From Alsobacter metallidurans (GTDB taxonomy: Bacteria; Pseudomonadota; Alphaproteobacteria; Rhizobiales; Beijerinckiaceae): a stretch of 64,000 nucleotides of DNA. The DNA is taken from contig NZ_BMES01000001.1 in the NCBI RefSeq assembly GCF_014636935.1, positions 1,431,782-1,495,781 of the forward strand, given 5' to 3'. A program made the position numbers and the translations under genes. The notes beneath the pieces were generated by a model. It saw nothing but the letters and a program-made list of their open reading frames with translations, searched no databases and was not told the origin of the DNA. The first letter of the stretch is position 1; each line of letters begins with the position of its first letter. Positions 25,939 to 35,057 of the stretch are shown here, piece after piece.

Positions 25939-28578
25939 TCAGGCCAGCGAGCGGGTGACGATGTCCGATACATCCGGCGAGAGATCCGGGCGCGCCGCAA
26001 TCCGGCGGAGCTCTGTTTCGGCCTTCGCCCGCCGGGTATGCTCCAGCGAGCGCCACGTCCGGAATGCGCCCAGAAGGCGGGCCGCGAGTTGCGGGTTCGC
26101 GCCGTCAAGCTGCAGCACGATGTCTGCCAGAAACGCGTAGCCGGCGCCGTCCGCACGGTGAAATTGCGACATGTTCGCCATGGCGAAAGCGCCCACGAGC
26201 GCCCGGGCGCGGTTGGGGTTGGCGAGCGAGAACGCCGGGTGGCTCATGAGGCGACGAACGCGGTCCAGCGTCGCGGCTTCCGGGATGGCGGCCTGCAGGC
26301 CGAACCATTTGTCCAGCACCAGCGGATCGCCCGCGAACCGCGCGCCGAACGCCTCGAGCGCGTCCTCGCGCGCGTCGCCGGGGTGTTGCGCCAGAATCGC
26401 CAACGCGCCGATCTGGTCGGTCATGTTGTCGGCAGCCGCGAACTGCGCCTGCGCGAGCGGGATACCGCGAGCCGGGTCGCCCGCCGCCAGGAGATCGAGC
26501 GTGGCGTTGCGAAGCGCCCGCCGCCCGGCGCTGGCCGCATCTGGGCTGTATGGGCCCTTATTCGCCAATCGCTCGTAGGTCGCCGCCAGCGTGTCGCCAA
26601 TCTGCGAGCCGACGAATGCGCGCAGCGCTTTCCGGGCGTGCAGAACCGCGTCGGGATCGATGTCGCGGCCGAGCTCGCGGGCGACGTCGGCTTCGCTGGG
26701 CAGGGCCATCACCTGCGCCGCGAAGGCGTGGTCGTCGACGCCGAGCAGGAGTTCGCCGAGCGCCTGCGCAAACGCAACGTCGAACACGGGTGCGCTCTGG
26801 CTGCGCAGCGCCTCGACCGCCCGAACCATCAGCCGCATCGCATATCTTTGCGCCGCCTGCCAGCGGTTGAACGGATCGGCGTCCCGGCTGAACAGCGTGA
26901 GCAGGTCCTCGGGCTGCAATTCCTGCTCGAGCCGAACAGGCGCTGAGAAGCCGCGCAGCAGCGACGGCACGCTGTGGGGCGGGATGTCCGCCAGGGTCAG
27001 GCTGTCCGCCGTGCGCTCCAGCACGAAGAGGCCGTCATCCAGCGTCTCCCCGGTCACTGTGCGAAGTGGCGAGACCTCGCCCTGCGGGCTGACGACCCCC
27101 AGCCGGATCGGGATGACGACCGGTTCCTTGTCGTTTTGGCCCGGCGTCGGCGGCGTGCTCTGGGCGAAATCGAGCCGCAAGGTGCGGGCGGCTGCGTCAT
27201 AGGCTGTGCGCACCGCGACGCTGGGTGTGCCGGCCTGTCGGTACCACAGCGAGAATTGGGACAGGTCGCGCCCGCTGGCTTGCGCAAAACAGGCCAGGAA
27301 ATCCTCGATGGTGGCCGCCGCGCCATCGCAGCGCTGGAGGTAGAGATCCATGCCGGCCTTGAAGGTCGTCGCCCCGAGCAGGGCCTTCAGCATGCGGATC
27401 ACTTCGGCGCCCTTTTCGTAGACGGTCGCCGTGTAGAAGTTGTTGATCTCCCGGTAGGCCGACGGCCGCACCGGATGGGCCAGGGGACCGGAATCCTCCG
27501 CGAACTGCTGCGCTCGCAGCGTCCGCACGTCCGCGATGCGCTTCACCGGGCGCGAGCGCTCGTCCGAGCTGAATTCCTGGTCGCGGAAAACCGTCAGTCC
27601 CTCCTTGAGGCAGAGCTGAAACCAGTCGCGGCAAGTGATTCTGTTGCCGGTCCAATTGTGGAAATACTCGTGAGCGATGATGGCTTCGATAGCCGCGTAG
27701 TCGGCGTCCGTGGCCGTCTCGGGGCTGGCCAGCACGTATTTGTCGTTGAAGATGTTGAGACCCTTGTTCTCCATCGCGCCCATGTTGAAGTCGGACACGG
27801 CGACGATGTTGAACACGTCGAGATCGTACTCGCAGCCGAACGCCGTCTCGTCCCACCGCATGGAGCGGATCAGGGCGTCCAGCGCGTAGCCGGCGCGGGC
27901 CTCCTTGCCGGGCTCCACATAGATGCCCAACTCCACCTTACGGCCGGACATCGTCGTGAACTCGCCCCCGATGCGGCCGAGCTTGCCGCCCACGAGGGCG
28001 AAGAGGTAGCAGGGCTTCGGGTGCGGATCCCGCCAGACGGCGAAGTGCCGGCCGTTCGGCAGGGTCCCGCTCTCCACCGGATCTCCGTTGCCCAGCAACA
28101 CCGGAGCTTCGGCTGCGTCCGCCTCGATCCGGGTGGTGTAGACCGCCATGACGTCGGGCCGGTCGAGGAAATAGGTGATGCGGCGGAAGCCCTCGGCCTC
28201 GCATTGCGTGCAATAGACGCCGGAGGACCGGTAGAGCCCCATCAGCTTGGTGTTGGCGGTGGGATTGATCCGGGTTTCCATTGTCAGCCGGAAGGGCCGC
28301 TGCGGCGGCGACAGCACCGTCAGGCCGGTCGCCGAAATCTCGTAAGCCGTAGGAGCGAGCGGCAGGCCGTCCAGGGTGATGGACAACAGCTCCAGTTCGT
28401 CGCCGTCGAGCCGCAACGCCGCGCCCGCTACGCCGGCCGGATTGGGCCTAATGCCAAGCTCCGCGCGGACGACCGTCGCCGTCGCGTGCAGCCGAACGTC
28501 CAGCGAAACCGTGTCGATGAGGTAGTCCGTCGGGCGGTAGTCCTCAAGGCGAACGGGTGTGGCGGCGTCGGTGCGCAT
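25939..28578 (-). CDS. pepN: Aminopeptidase N (M1 family)
   Basis: 879 residues, the usual PepN length. The substrate-recognition GAMEN motif (NMGAMENKGLN) and the zinc site HEYFHNWTGN (HEXXH, 303-307, with the downstream Glu in KEGLTVFRDQEF) are intact. The C-terminal half is the alpha-helical DUF3458 domain. It is a cytoplasmic zinc peptidase releasing N-terminal residues from peptides. It lies upstream of the PAS kinase gene and 74 bp downstream of fdhD, all on the minus strand. Confidence 0.97.
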   Translation of the reverse strand: MRTDAATPVRLEDYRPTDYLIDTVSLDVRLHATATVVRAELGIRPNPAGVAGAALRLDGDELELLSITLDGLPLAPTAYEISATGLTVLSPPQRPFRLTMETRINPTANTKLMGLYRSSGVYCTQCEAEGFRRITYFLDRPDVMAVYTTRIEADAAEAPVLLGNGDPVESGTLPNGRHFAVWRDPHPKPCYLFALVGGKLGRIGGEFTTMSGRKVELGIYVEPGKEARAGYALDALIRSMRWDETAFGCEYDLDVFNIVAVSDFNMGAMENKGLNIFNDKYVLASPETATDADYAAIEAIIAHEYFHNWTGNRITCRDWFQLCLKEGLTVFRDQEFSSDERSRPVKRIADVRTLRAQQFAEDSGPLAHPVRPSAYREINNFYTATVYEKGAEVIRMLKALLGATTFKAGMDLYLQRCDGAAATIEDFLACFAQASGRDLSQFSLWYRQAGTPSVAVRTAYDAAARTLRLDFAQSTPPTPGQNDKEPVVIPIRLGVVSPQGEVSPLRTVTGETLDDGLFVLERTADSLTLADIPPHSVPSLLRGFSAPVRLEQELQPEDLLTLFSRDADPFNRWQAAQRYAMRLMVRAVEALRSQSAPVFDVAFAQALGELLLGVDDHAFAAQVMALPSEADVARELGRDIDPDAVLHARKALRAFVGSQIGDTLAATYERLANKGPYSPDAASAGRRALRNATLDLLAAGDPARGIPLAQAQFAAADNMTDQIGALAILAQHPGDAREDALEAFGARFAGDPLVLDKWFGLQAAIPEAATLDRVRRLMSHPAFSLANPNRARALVGAFAMANMSQFHRADGAGYAFLADIVLQLDGANPQLAARLLGAFRTWRSLEHTRRAKAETELRRIAARPDLSPDVSDIVTRSLA

Positions 28579-28652
28579 GGGCTTGGAGTCCGGCTGAAAG
28601 GGCGCCTGTTATCGGGCGCCCGCCCGCTCGCCACAACCCCGCAGCGGCGGCG

Positions 28653-29594
28653 TCACGCGCCCGGCAAGGCGGGCTCCGGGGTCGATGCGGCCGGTGGCGT
28701 GGCGTTCGGGCGCGGAAAAAGCCCGTGGGGATCGGAGAACACCTGGAAGGTGTCGCTTCGCGCCAGCGCGACCAGCGTCAGCCGGTGCTCGGCGGATAGC
28801 CGCACCGCCAGTCCCGTCGGCGCCGAGATGCCGGCCAGCGCCGGGATGCCGGCCGCCAGGCATTTCTGCACGAGTTCGAAAGAGATGCGGCTCGTCATCA
28901 CGCAGAAGCCCTGGTCAGCCGGAATGCGATTGCGCGCCAGATGGCCGATCAGCTTGTCCAGCGCGTTGTGGCGCCCGACATCCTCGCGCACGGCCAGGAT
29001 CTCGCCGTCGGGCGTCGCGAAGGCGGCCGCGTGCACCGCGCCGGTGTCGCGGTTCAAAGTCTGCATCGGGTAGAGCGCGTCCATGGCCTTGAAGATCGCC
29101 GGCCCGCTGATCTGCGGCCGGGCCTTGATCGGCCCGAACCGGCGCACCGCCTGCTCGAGCTCGACGATGCCGCAAATCCCGCAGCCCGTCTGGCCGACGA
29201 GGTTGCGGCGGTTCTCCATCAGCGCTTTCTGGCGGTGCGTCGGGATCATCGCCTGGGCGAGCAGCCCAAGCGTGATCGGACGCACGATGATCTCCTCGAT
29301 CTCGTCCGGGCTCTCGATGATCTGCTCGGTCAGCGAAAAGCCGACCACGAAATCGTCGATGTCGAGCGGGCTCGCCATCATGACGGCGTGCGCAAGCCCA
29401 TTATACGTGATCGAAACCGGCACCTCGGCCGCCAGCGCGCGGCCTCGCTCCTGCACGGAGCCGTCGCGCGCCACCGCGAGCGTCTGGGCCTCCAGGCGCG
29501 GGGGAGGGGGCTCCGAAAGGATCTCGATCTCGTCCTCTTCGCTCACCAGCGTGGTCCTTCGCGGGCCGGCCGGGGCTGTCCGGCGGGCAATCAC
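28653..29594 (-). CDS. fdhD: Formate dehydrogenase accessory sulfurtransferase FdhD
   Basis: 313 residues. The family core includes VSITYNGLAHAVMMASP, the two-cysteine motif TGCGICGIVEL (C138 and C141) and EDVGRHNALDKLIG. FdhD transfers sulfur from IscS to the molybdenum cofactor before its insertion into formate dehydrogenase. The N-terminal about 45 residues and the Pro/Ala-rich tail are extensions outside the core. No formate dehydrogenase gene lies in this window, so its client is encoded elsewhere. Divergent from gloA. Confidence 0.95.
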   Translation of the reverse strand: MIARRTAPAGPRRTTLVSEEDEIEILSEPPPPRLEAQTLAVARDGSVQERGRALAAEVPVSITYNGLAHAVMMASPLDIDDFVVGFSLTEQIIESPDEIEEIIVRPITLGLLAQAMIPTHRQKALMENRRNLVGQTGCGICGIVELEQAVRRFGPIKARPQISGPAIFKAMDALYPMQTLNRDTGAVHAAAFATPDGEILAVREDVGRHNALDKLIGHLARNRIPADQGFCVMTSRISFELVQKCLAAGIPALAGISAPTGLAVRLSAEHRLTLVALARSDTFQVFSDPHGLFPRPNATPPAASTPEPALPGA

Positions 29595-29712
29595 GCCTAT
29601 AACTTAGGGCGATCTGCGCCGGGCCGCCATGCAGAGCGGGGGCTTTCCCCTCCGGGCGACCCGGGGAATGATCCCGCCAGGATTAAACGAGACCCCACGA
29701 GGAGCAAATCCC

Positions 29713-30153
29713 ATGGAATATCTGCACACGATGGTGCGCGTCGGCGACCTCGACAAGGCGCTCGATTTCTACTGCGCCAAGTTCGGCCTCGTCGAAGTTC
29801 GCCGAATCGACAACGAAAAGGGCCGGTACACACTCGTGTTCCTGGCCGCTCCCGACGACGTCGAGAAAGCCAAGGACACCAAGGCGCCGCTGCTCGAGCT
29901 CACTTACAACTGGGACGAGAAGGAATATGCGGGCGGACGCAATTTCGGCCATCTCGCCTACCGGGTGGACGATATCTACGAGACCTGCGACCGCTTGATG
30001 AAGGCCGGCGTGACGATCAACCGCCCGCCGCGCGACGGCTACATGGCGTTCATCCGCTCGCCCGACGGCATCTCGATCGAGCTGCTACAGAAAGGCGAAG
30101 CCAAGGCGCCGGCCGAGCCCTGGAGCTCGATGCAGAACACGGGCAGCTGGTGA
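29713..30153 (+). CDS. gloA: Lactoylglutathione lyase (glyoxalase I)
   Basis: 146 residues with two beta-alpha-beta-beta-beta glyoxalase modules. The four metal ligands of GloA are all in place: H5 ([12 protein letters not shown]), E62 (LELTYNW), H80 (NFGHLAY) and E123 (SIELLQK). It converts the methylglyoxal-glutathione hemithioacetal to S-lactoylglutathione. The ATG at 29713 has GAGGAG just upstream, preferred over the 29629 start. A strong stem-loop follows at 30201-30233. Confidence 0.95.
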   Translation: MEYLHTMVRVGDLDKALDFYCAKFGLVEVRRIDNEKGRYTLVFLAAPDDVEKAKDTKAPLLELTYNWDEKEYAGGRNFGHLAYRVDDIYETCDRLMKAGVTINRPPRDGYMAFIRSPDGISIELLQKGEAKAPAEPWSSMQNTGSW

Positions 30154-30200
30154 CAAAGACCGCTCGCGCCCAGGCGCAGTCGGGTCTCATCACTTAAGGA

Positions 30201-30233
30201 CGATGGCCAGCCTTGCGCGAAGGCTGGCCATCG
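30201..30233. terminator. Strong stem-loop downstream of gloA (terminator-like, no T-run)
   Basis: CGATGGCCAGCCTT (30201-30214) pairs perfectly over 14 bp with AAGGCTGGCCATCG (30220-30233) around GCGCG. Neither strand has a T-run after the stem, so it is either an imperfect terminator or another structured element. It lies between the gloA stop (30153) and the epimerase start (30270). Confidence 0.55.
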
Positions 30234-30269
30234 CTGGATTAAAGCAGCAACCACAAACGGGGGGCGCGC

Positions 30270-31298
30270 GTGCACGCCAGGGAATTCGGGCGACTGGGCG
30301 ATGAAATCGTCCATGAGATCACAATCCGGTCGGAGGCCGGGGCCGAGGCCAAGATCCTCACCTGGGGCGCCGTGGTGCGCGACATGCACGCGCCGCTGCC
30401 CGGCGGCAAATCGCAGCGGGTCGTACTCGGCTTCGACCGGCTGGAGGATTATGTCGCGCATTCGCCCCACATGGGCGCGGTCGCGGGTCGTTACGCCAAT
30501 CGCATCGCCGAGGGCCGCTTCACGCTGGACGGCGTTTCGCATCAGCTCGACCGCAACGAGAACGGGCGCAACGCGCTGCACGGCGGAGCCGCGGGCTTTG
30601 GCAAGCGGCTCTGGCGCCTCGGCGCTGCCGACGAGAGGTCCGTCACGCTGACGCTCGTCTCGCCGGACGGCGACGGCGGTTGTCCCGGGCAGGTGACGAC
30701 CACCTGCGTCTACCGCCTGGTGGAGCCCGCGACCCTGCGGGTGGAGCTCACCGTCACCACGGACGCGCCCACCATCGTGAACCTGGCCCAGCACACCTAC
30801 TGGACGTTGGATGGAGCCGCCTCCGTGCTCGATCACGAGCTGCAGGTGTCGGCTGACTTCTACACGCCGGTCCGCGACGACCAAATTCCGACGGGCGATA
30901 TCCTGTCCGTCGCAGGCACGCCGTTCGATTTTCGCCGGTCGCGGGTGCTGCGCCAACCAGGGGAGGGCGGCGCGCCGTTCAAGCTCGACCACAACTTCGT
31001 TTTGTCATCTGCGCGCCCGTCGCCGCACGAGCCGCTTCGGCATGCGGCGACTCTCCGTTCGGCGCAAACCGGGCTGGCGCTCGAACTCCATACGACGGAG
31101 CCCGGCGTCCAGGTCTATGACGGCTGGAAGATCGACCTTTCGGTCGCAGGGCTCGACGGCCAGCGCTACGGCGTGAACGCGGGGCTCTGCCTCGAAGCGC
31201 AGGTCTGGCCGGATAGTCCGAACCAGCCGCACTTTCCTGATCCGACATTGCGGCCGGGGGAGGTCTACACCCAGGTCTCCGAATACCGGATCGCCTGA
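30270..31298 (+). CDS. Aldose 1-epimerase (GalM family mutarotase)
   Basis: 342 residues from a GTG at 30270. Family motifs include VAGRYANRIAEGRF, the catalytic-His block NLAQHTYW and the C-terminal catalytic Glu in NAGLCLEAQVWPD. It interconverts alpha and beta anomers of an aldose; the sugar cannot be told from sequence. It is followed after 12 bp by a PfkB-type sugar kinase, so the two probably form one sugar-handling unit. Confidence 0.9.
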   Translation: MHAREFGRLGDEIVHEITIRSEAGAEAKILTWGAVVRDMHAPLPGGKSQRVVLGFDRLEDYVAHSPHMGAVAGRYANRIAEGRFTLDGVSHQLDRNENGRNALHGGAAGFGKRLWRLGAADERSVTLTLVSPDGDGGCPGQVTTTCVYRLVEPATLRVELTVTTDAPTIVNLAQHTYWTLDGAASVLDHELQVSADFYTPVRDDQIPTGDILSVAGTPFDFRRSRVLRQPGEGGAPFKLDHNFVLSSARPSPHEPLRHAATLRSAQTGLALELHTTEPGVQVYDGWKIDLSVAGLDGQRYGVNAGLCLEAQVWPDSPNQPHFPDPTLRPGEVYTQVSEYRIA

Positions 31299-31310
31299 GG
31301 AGACGCCATC

Positions 31311-32204
31311 ATGGCCGGCGTGTTGTGCGTGGGCTTCGCCGCGCAGGATTACGTGTTCGCGGTGGACCGCATTCCGACGTCGCCGGAAAAACACCGCGCC
31401 CATGGGCTTGCGGTGGTGGGTGGCGGCATCGCCGCGAACGCGTCGGTGGCCGTCGCGCGGCTTGGCGGAACCGCAATGCTGGCCGCGCGCCTTGGCGACG
31501 ACGCGGTCGGCGACGAAATCATCCGCACGGTGGAGCGCGAAGGGGTGGATTGCTCCGCCGTGTTTCGGGGCGCGGGCATGCGGTCGCCCCTGTCGTCCGT
31601 GATCGTCGATGCGGCCGGCGAGCGGCTCGTTCTCAGCTATGAGGACCCGCGTATGCCGGAGGCGACGGGCGTCATCCCGGACCAGCTTCCTGCGGGCATT
31701 TCGGCCGTGATGTGCGACACGCGCTGGGAAGCCGGCTCGGCCAAGGCCTTCGCGGCTGCGCGCGCATCCGGCGGCGTCGGCGTCCTGGACGGCGATCGCG
31801 CGCCGCGATCCCGTGGTCTGGTTGAGAGCGCCACGCATGTCGCTTTTGCGGCGCAGGCGCTGCGCGAACTGACCGGCTGCGAGGACCTGGCCGTCGGTTT
31901 AGTGCAGGTCGGCGCCGGGGCGGCAAACTGGCTCGCCGTCACGGATGGGCCACGGGGCGTGCTGTTCCTGGAAGCGGGCGAGGTGCGTCATGCGCCGGCG
32001 TTCCCGATCCAGGCAGCCGATACGCTCGGTGCCGGCGACGTGTTCCACGGCGCCCTCGCATTGGCGCTCGCGGAAGGGCGCCCGGAGGCGGATGCAGTGC
32101 GGTTCGCGTCGGCGGCTGCAGCTATCAAATGCACCCGTTTCGGCGGCCGTGACGGTGCGCCCAGCAGGGCCGAAGTCGACGCTTTTTTGCGAAAGACCGA
32201 ATAA
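31311..32204 (+). CDS. PfkB/ribokinase-family sugar kinase (YihV-like)
   Basis: 297 residues. The PfkB signature lies near the C terminus (DTLGAGDVFHGALALALA, catalytic base D243), and the N-terminal glycine-rich block reads VVGGGIAANASVAVARLGG. By memory, several stretches closely follow E. coli YihV, 6-deoxy-6-sulfofructose kinase: CDTRWEAGSAKAF, VLDGDRAPRS and RFASAAAAIKCTRFGGR. That makes it a YihV-subfamily kinase, but the sulfosugar activity is only a suggestion since other sulfoquinovose genes are absent. It is convergent with the GntR regulator 3 bp away. Confidence 0.88.
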   Translation: MAGVLCVGFAAQDYVFAVDRIPTSPEKHRAHGLAVVGGGIAANASVAVARLGGTAMLAARLGDDAVGDEIIRTVEREGVDCSAVFRGAGMRSPLSSVIVDAAGERLVLSYEDPRMPEATGVIPDQLPAGISAVMCDTRWEAGSAKAFAAARASGGVGVLDGDRAPRSRGLVESATHVAFAAQALRELTGCEDLAVGLVQVGAGAANWLAVTDGPRGVLFLEAGEVRHAPAFPIQAADTLGAGDVFHGALALALAEGRPEADAVRFASAAAAIKCTRFGGRDGAPSRAEVDAFLRKTE

Positions 32205-32207
32205 CCG

Positions 32208-32948
32208 TCACTTCAGGTCCGAGCTGTAATGGAGGTCGTCTGTGAGGCAGTGGCTGACGCGCCACTCGATCACGGACCCGTCGAGCCCATACGCAATCCG
32301 GTCCACCAGAAGCGCCGGCGTCCCAACCTTGGCCTCCAGCAGCAGCGCCTCGCCCTCCGGCAGCGCCACCGCCTTGAGCCGCTCGTGCGCACGCGCGACC
32401 GTAACGCCATAGCGCCGCGCATAAAGGCCGTAGAGATTGTTTGGCGCTTCCGTATCGGCGAAACCTGGAAACAGGGCCGCCGGGATCACGATGCGCTCCG
32501 CGATCACCGGGCGTCCGCCGATCGATCGCACCCGATGGATGCGAAACACCTCGGTCCCCTGCGGCAGGCTCATTGCCTTCACGTCCTCGGCCGTAGCCGT
32601 GCAGGATCGCGCCGACACCACGCGGCTTTCCGGAAAGGACGCCTCGCCCGAGTCGCCGACCAGCTTAAAGAACTGAAACAGGATGCGGGCTTCGTCGTGC
32701 TCCGCCACGAAGGTGCCGCGGCCTTGCCGGCGCACCACCAGGTTGTCGGCCGCCAGCGAGTCGAGCGCCTTGCGAACGGTCCCCTGGCTCACGCCCATGT
32801 CGGCTGCAAGCTCGAATTCGCTGGGCAGCATCTCGCCCTCGGCCCAAACGCCTTCCACGAGCCTCCGCACCAGAGTGTTGCGAACCTGGGCGTAGAGCGG
32901 CGGTTGTGGCGCGCGCTCACTGAAACCAGACTTGTTCGAGTCGGCCAT
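32208..32948 (-). CDS. GntR family regulator with UTRA ligand domain (HutC subfamily)
   Basis: 246 residues from the ATG at 32948 (a GTG at 32957 is also possible). The N-terminal winged helix (about 17-85) reads PLYAQVRNTLVRRLVEG, MLPSEFELAADMGVSQGTVRKALDSL and RRQGRGTFVAEH. The UTRA effector domain (about 100-240) binds a small molecule, often a sugar phosphate or amino-acid derivative. It faces the epimerase/kinase pair convergently and may control it or the genes downstream of the long gap that follows its start. Confidence 0.92.
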   Translation of the reverse strand: MADSNKSGFSERAPQPPLYAQVRNTLVRRLVEGVWAEGEMLPSEFELAADMGVSQGTVRKALDSLAADNLVVRRQGRGTFVAEHDEARILFQFFKLVGDSGEASFPESRVVSARSCTATAEDVKAMSLPQGTEVFRIHRVRSIGGRPVIAERIVIPAALFPGFADTEAPNNLYGLYARRYGVTVARAHERLKAVALPEGEALLLEAKVGTPALLVDRIAYGLDGSVIEWRVSHCLTDDLHYSSDLK

Positions 32949-33572
32949 TATTGACACCCAATCCCGCGCACCATCCTATGGCCCGCCAGAAGCTGCGGTT
33001 CACGTGCGACGCCTATAAGGCTCCGCTCGAGGTCTTCCTTATCCTCTGGCTAGAGATGGGAACTGCTCGCCACAATTCTACATTCGCCTCGGTTTGAGAC
33101 GATCAACGCGGCCCGCGAACACAAGCCTCCGGTCCATGCAATCTGCATATCTTCGGACGTCAAAAGATGTACGGCGTGTCCGCGCAAGACGGTATCCGAG
33201 TTCAAGAGTTCCCAAGTTCATGCTCCCCCGCATTTTCGCTTCCGCAGCTTCGGTGCAGTTTACCAGAGGCCAGCGCCATGCTTTGCCGCTGCGCTCCGCG
33301 CAAAAGCCTTCCGCTTCCCGACGATTGATTGCAGGCGTGCGGTGGAAGCGAGTTGTGTGGCTGCTGGATGACGCGTGTAACTGGCAGTCGACTGCCTTCC
33401 GCATCCCGGCTTGCTGCGCCCGACGCATCCTCGGTCAAGCAGCCATCGTCGCGAATTACCTTGGCAGTCGTTGCCGCGGCATTCTGACGCATCACTGTTT
33501 CGGACGCGCCAAGACGCAATCGCGGTTTTCCGCGCTTTGTTTGGCCCCCAATATCCGCCGGGCAAGCTGACC
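32949..33572. other. 624-bp gene-poor gap between gntR-type regulator and exporter
   Basis: No open frame here has recognisable protein character: the frames present are Arg/Ser/Cys-rich on both strands and lack good ribosome-binding sites. Base composition is lower in GC than neighbours. A perfect TTGACA (32951-32956) points rightward, with a mediocre TCCTAT 17 bases downstream, just outside the regulator start. A small palindrome ATGCA-ATC-TGCAT lies at 33136-33148. It may hold promoters, a long leader, an unrecognised RNA or decayed sequence. Confidence 0.5.
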
Positions 33573-34628
33573 ATGAGGCCCAACGAAGTGTCCTTTCAGT
33601 CGTCCCGATTGGGCCTCGCCCTGCGCGCCTCCATGCCTGGAGTGGCGCTCTCGCTGCTCGTCGCGCTTCTCGCATCGGCCGGCGAGCCGTTGGTTTCCCG
33701 GCTGGTTGGAGGTTTTAGCGGGCGGCCCATCACGATCCCGGCGGTCGTGCTGGCTCTCATTATCGGCATGGCCCTGCATGGGCTGGCGCTCCGGCCGACC
33801 TTCAAACCTGGCCTGGCGTTCAGCGGGAAGAAACTGCTGCGGATCGCGATCGCTCTGCTTGGGTTCCGGGTGGCGCTGGGCGACATCGTCGCGCTCGGCT
33901 GGTCGACGGTCGCGATCGTGATCGTCGCCATGGTGGCCACGCTGGCGAGCGGCATGGTTCTGGCCCGTATGCTTGGGCTGGGCGAACCCTTCGGCGCGCT
34001 TGCCGGCGGCGCAACGGCGGTGTGCGGCGCCTCGGCCGCGCTCGCGACCGCCACCGTGTTGCCGGCCTATCCGCGCCGGGACGCCGACACGGTGTTTACG
34101 GTCGTTGCCGTCAATACCCTTTCAACGCTCGCGATGGTGGTCTACCCGGCCTTGGGCCCGCTGATGGGGTTCGACGACCGCACGACCGGCATCCTGCTGG
34201 GCGCCACCATCCATGACGTCGCCCAGGTGGTGGGCGCAGGATTTTCGGTGTCGGAGACGGCCGGCGATGCGGCCGTGATCGTGAAGCTGTTTCGGGTCTT
34301 TCTGCTCCTGCCAGTCGTGCTCGGGATCGGCTGGTGGTTTGCGGGGCGCGGCGGTTCCGCCAGCAACGCCAAAACGCCCGTGCCGGTTTTCGCGCTGGCG
34401 TTCCTCGCGTTTGCGCTCCTCAATTCCGCCGGGCTCGTGCCGGCGCAAGTGCGGACGGCCGCCGTCTGGCTGTCCGGATGGGGACTTCTGGTCGCAATCG
34501 CGGCCTTGGGGCTCGGAACATCCATCGGAGCCCTGCTGCGCGTGGGTTGGCGAACCATCGCGGTGGTTTGTGGAACGACCACGGTGATCCTCTTGGTCGC
34601 GCTGGCCGGACTGAAGCTGGTCCACTGA
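33573..34628 (+). CDS. YeiH/UPF0324 family putative sulfate exporter (PSE family)
   Basis: 351 residues with about ten membrane segments. Characteristic blocks are KKLLRIAIALLGFRVALGDI, GGATAVCGASAALATATV and TIHDVAQVVGAGFSVS, all of the conserved hypothetical sulfate-exporter (UPF0324/YeiH) family. Family members have been linked to export of sulfate or related anions in organosulfonate degraders, but specificity is not proven. The ATG at 33573 gives the family N terminus, though no strong ribosome-binding site is visible. It lies 85 bp upstream of the purine genes and may or may not belong to them. Confidence 0.88.
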   Translation: MRPNEVSFQSSRLGLALRASMPGVALSLLVALLASAGEPLVSRLVGGFSGRPITIPAVVLALIIGMALHGLALRPTFKPGLAFSGKKLLRIAIALLGFRVALGDIVALGWSTVAIVIVAMVATLASGMVLARMLGLGEPFGALAGGATAVCGASAALATATVLPAYPRRDADTVFTVVAVNTLSTLAMVVYPALGPLMGFDDRTTGILLGATIHDVAQVVGAGFSVSETAGDAAVIVKLFRVFLLLPVVLGIGWWFAGRGGSASNAKTPVPVFALAFLAFALLNSAGLVPAQVRTAAVWLSGWGLLVAIAALGLGTSIGALLRVGWRTIAVVCGTTTVILLVALAGLKLVH

Positions 34629-34713
34629 CGTCGGCGCTGGAATTGCGCATTCTCGGCGGGACGCGCGCCCGTGGGGGCTTCTGCGGGCGCGGGACTTGCT
34701 CCATCATGACCGA

Positions 34714-35055
34714 ATGAAGCTGACCACCCATGTTCTCGACACCGCCGCGGGGCGACCCGCCGCCGGCGTGCGTGTGATCCTCAAGCGTTTGAGCGACGGC
34801 GCCGTCCTGGCCGACGCTTTTACCAACCAGGACGGGCGCCTCGACCAGCCGCTGATCGCGAGCGAATCAGCGGAGCCTGGTCCGTTCGAGCTCAGCTTCC
34901 ACGTCGGCGACTATTTCCGTGCGGCAGGGGTGCGGCTGCCCGAGCCTGCCTTCCTGGACGTCATTCCCCTGCGTTTCGCCGCGGCTGAGAACGCCCATTA
35001 TCACGTGCCTCTGCTTGTCTCGCCCTTCAGCTTCTCGACCTATCGGGGGAGCTGA
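34714..35055 (+). CDS. uraH: 5-hydroxyisourate hydrolase (transthyretin-like)
   Basis: 113 residues. The transthyretin-related fold has the N-terminal LTTHVLDTAAGRPA (catalytic His at residue 6) and the diagnostic C-terminal YRGS. It hydrolyses 5-hydroxyisourate, the PuuD product, to OHCU, the substrate of UraD, and both partner genes lie downstream. The ATG at 34714 gives the family N terminus, rejecting the 6-codon extension. The stop is 2 bp from xdhA. Confidence 0.96.
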   Translation: MKLTTHVLDTAAGRPAAGVRVILKRLSDGAVLADAFTNQDGRLDQPLIASESAEPGPFELSFHVGDYFRAAGVRLPEPAFLDVIPLRFAAAENAHYHVPLLVSPFSFSTYRGS

Positions 35056-35057
35056 GC

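Noticed and set aside
26974-29073. Plus-strand frame of 699 codons opposite pepN and fdhD
   Set aside because: Antisense shadow of two well-supported genes, with no ribosome-binding site or motif.
33094-33570. 158-codon frame in the gap before the exporter gene
   Set aside because: Ser/Arg/Cys-rich with no family similarity or good ribosome-binding site; likely non-coding.
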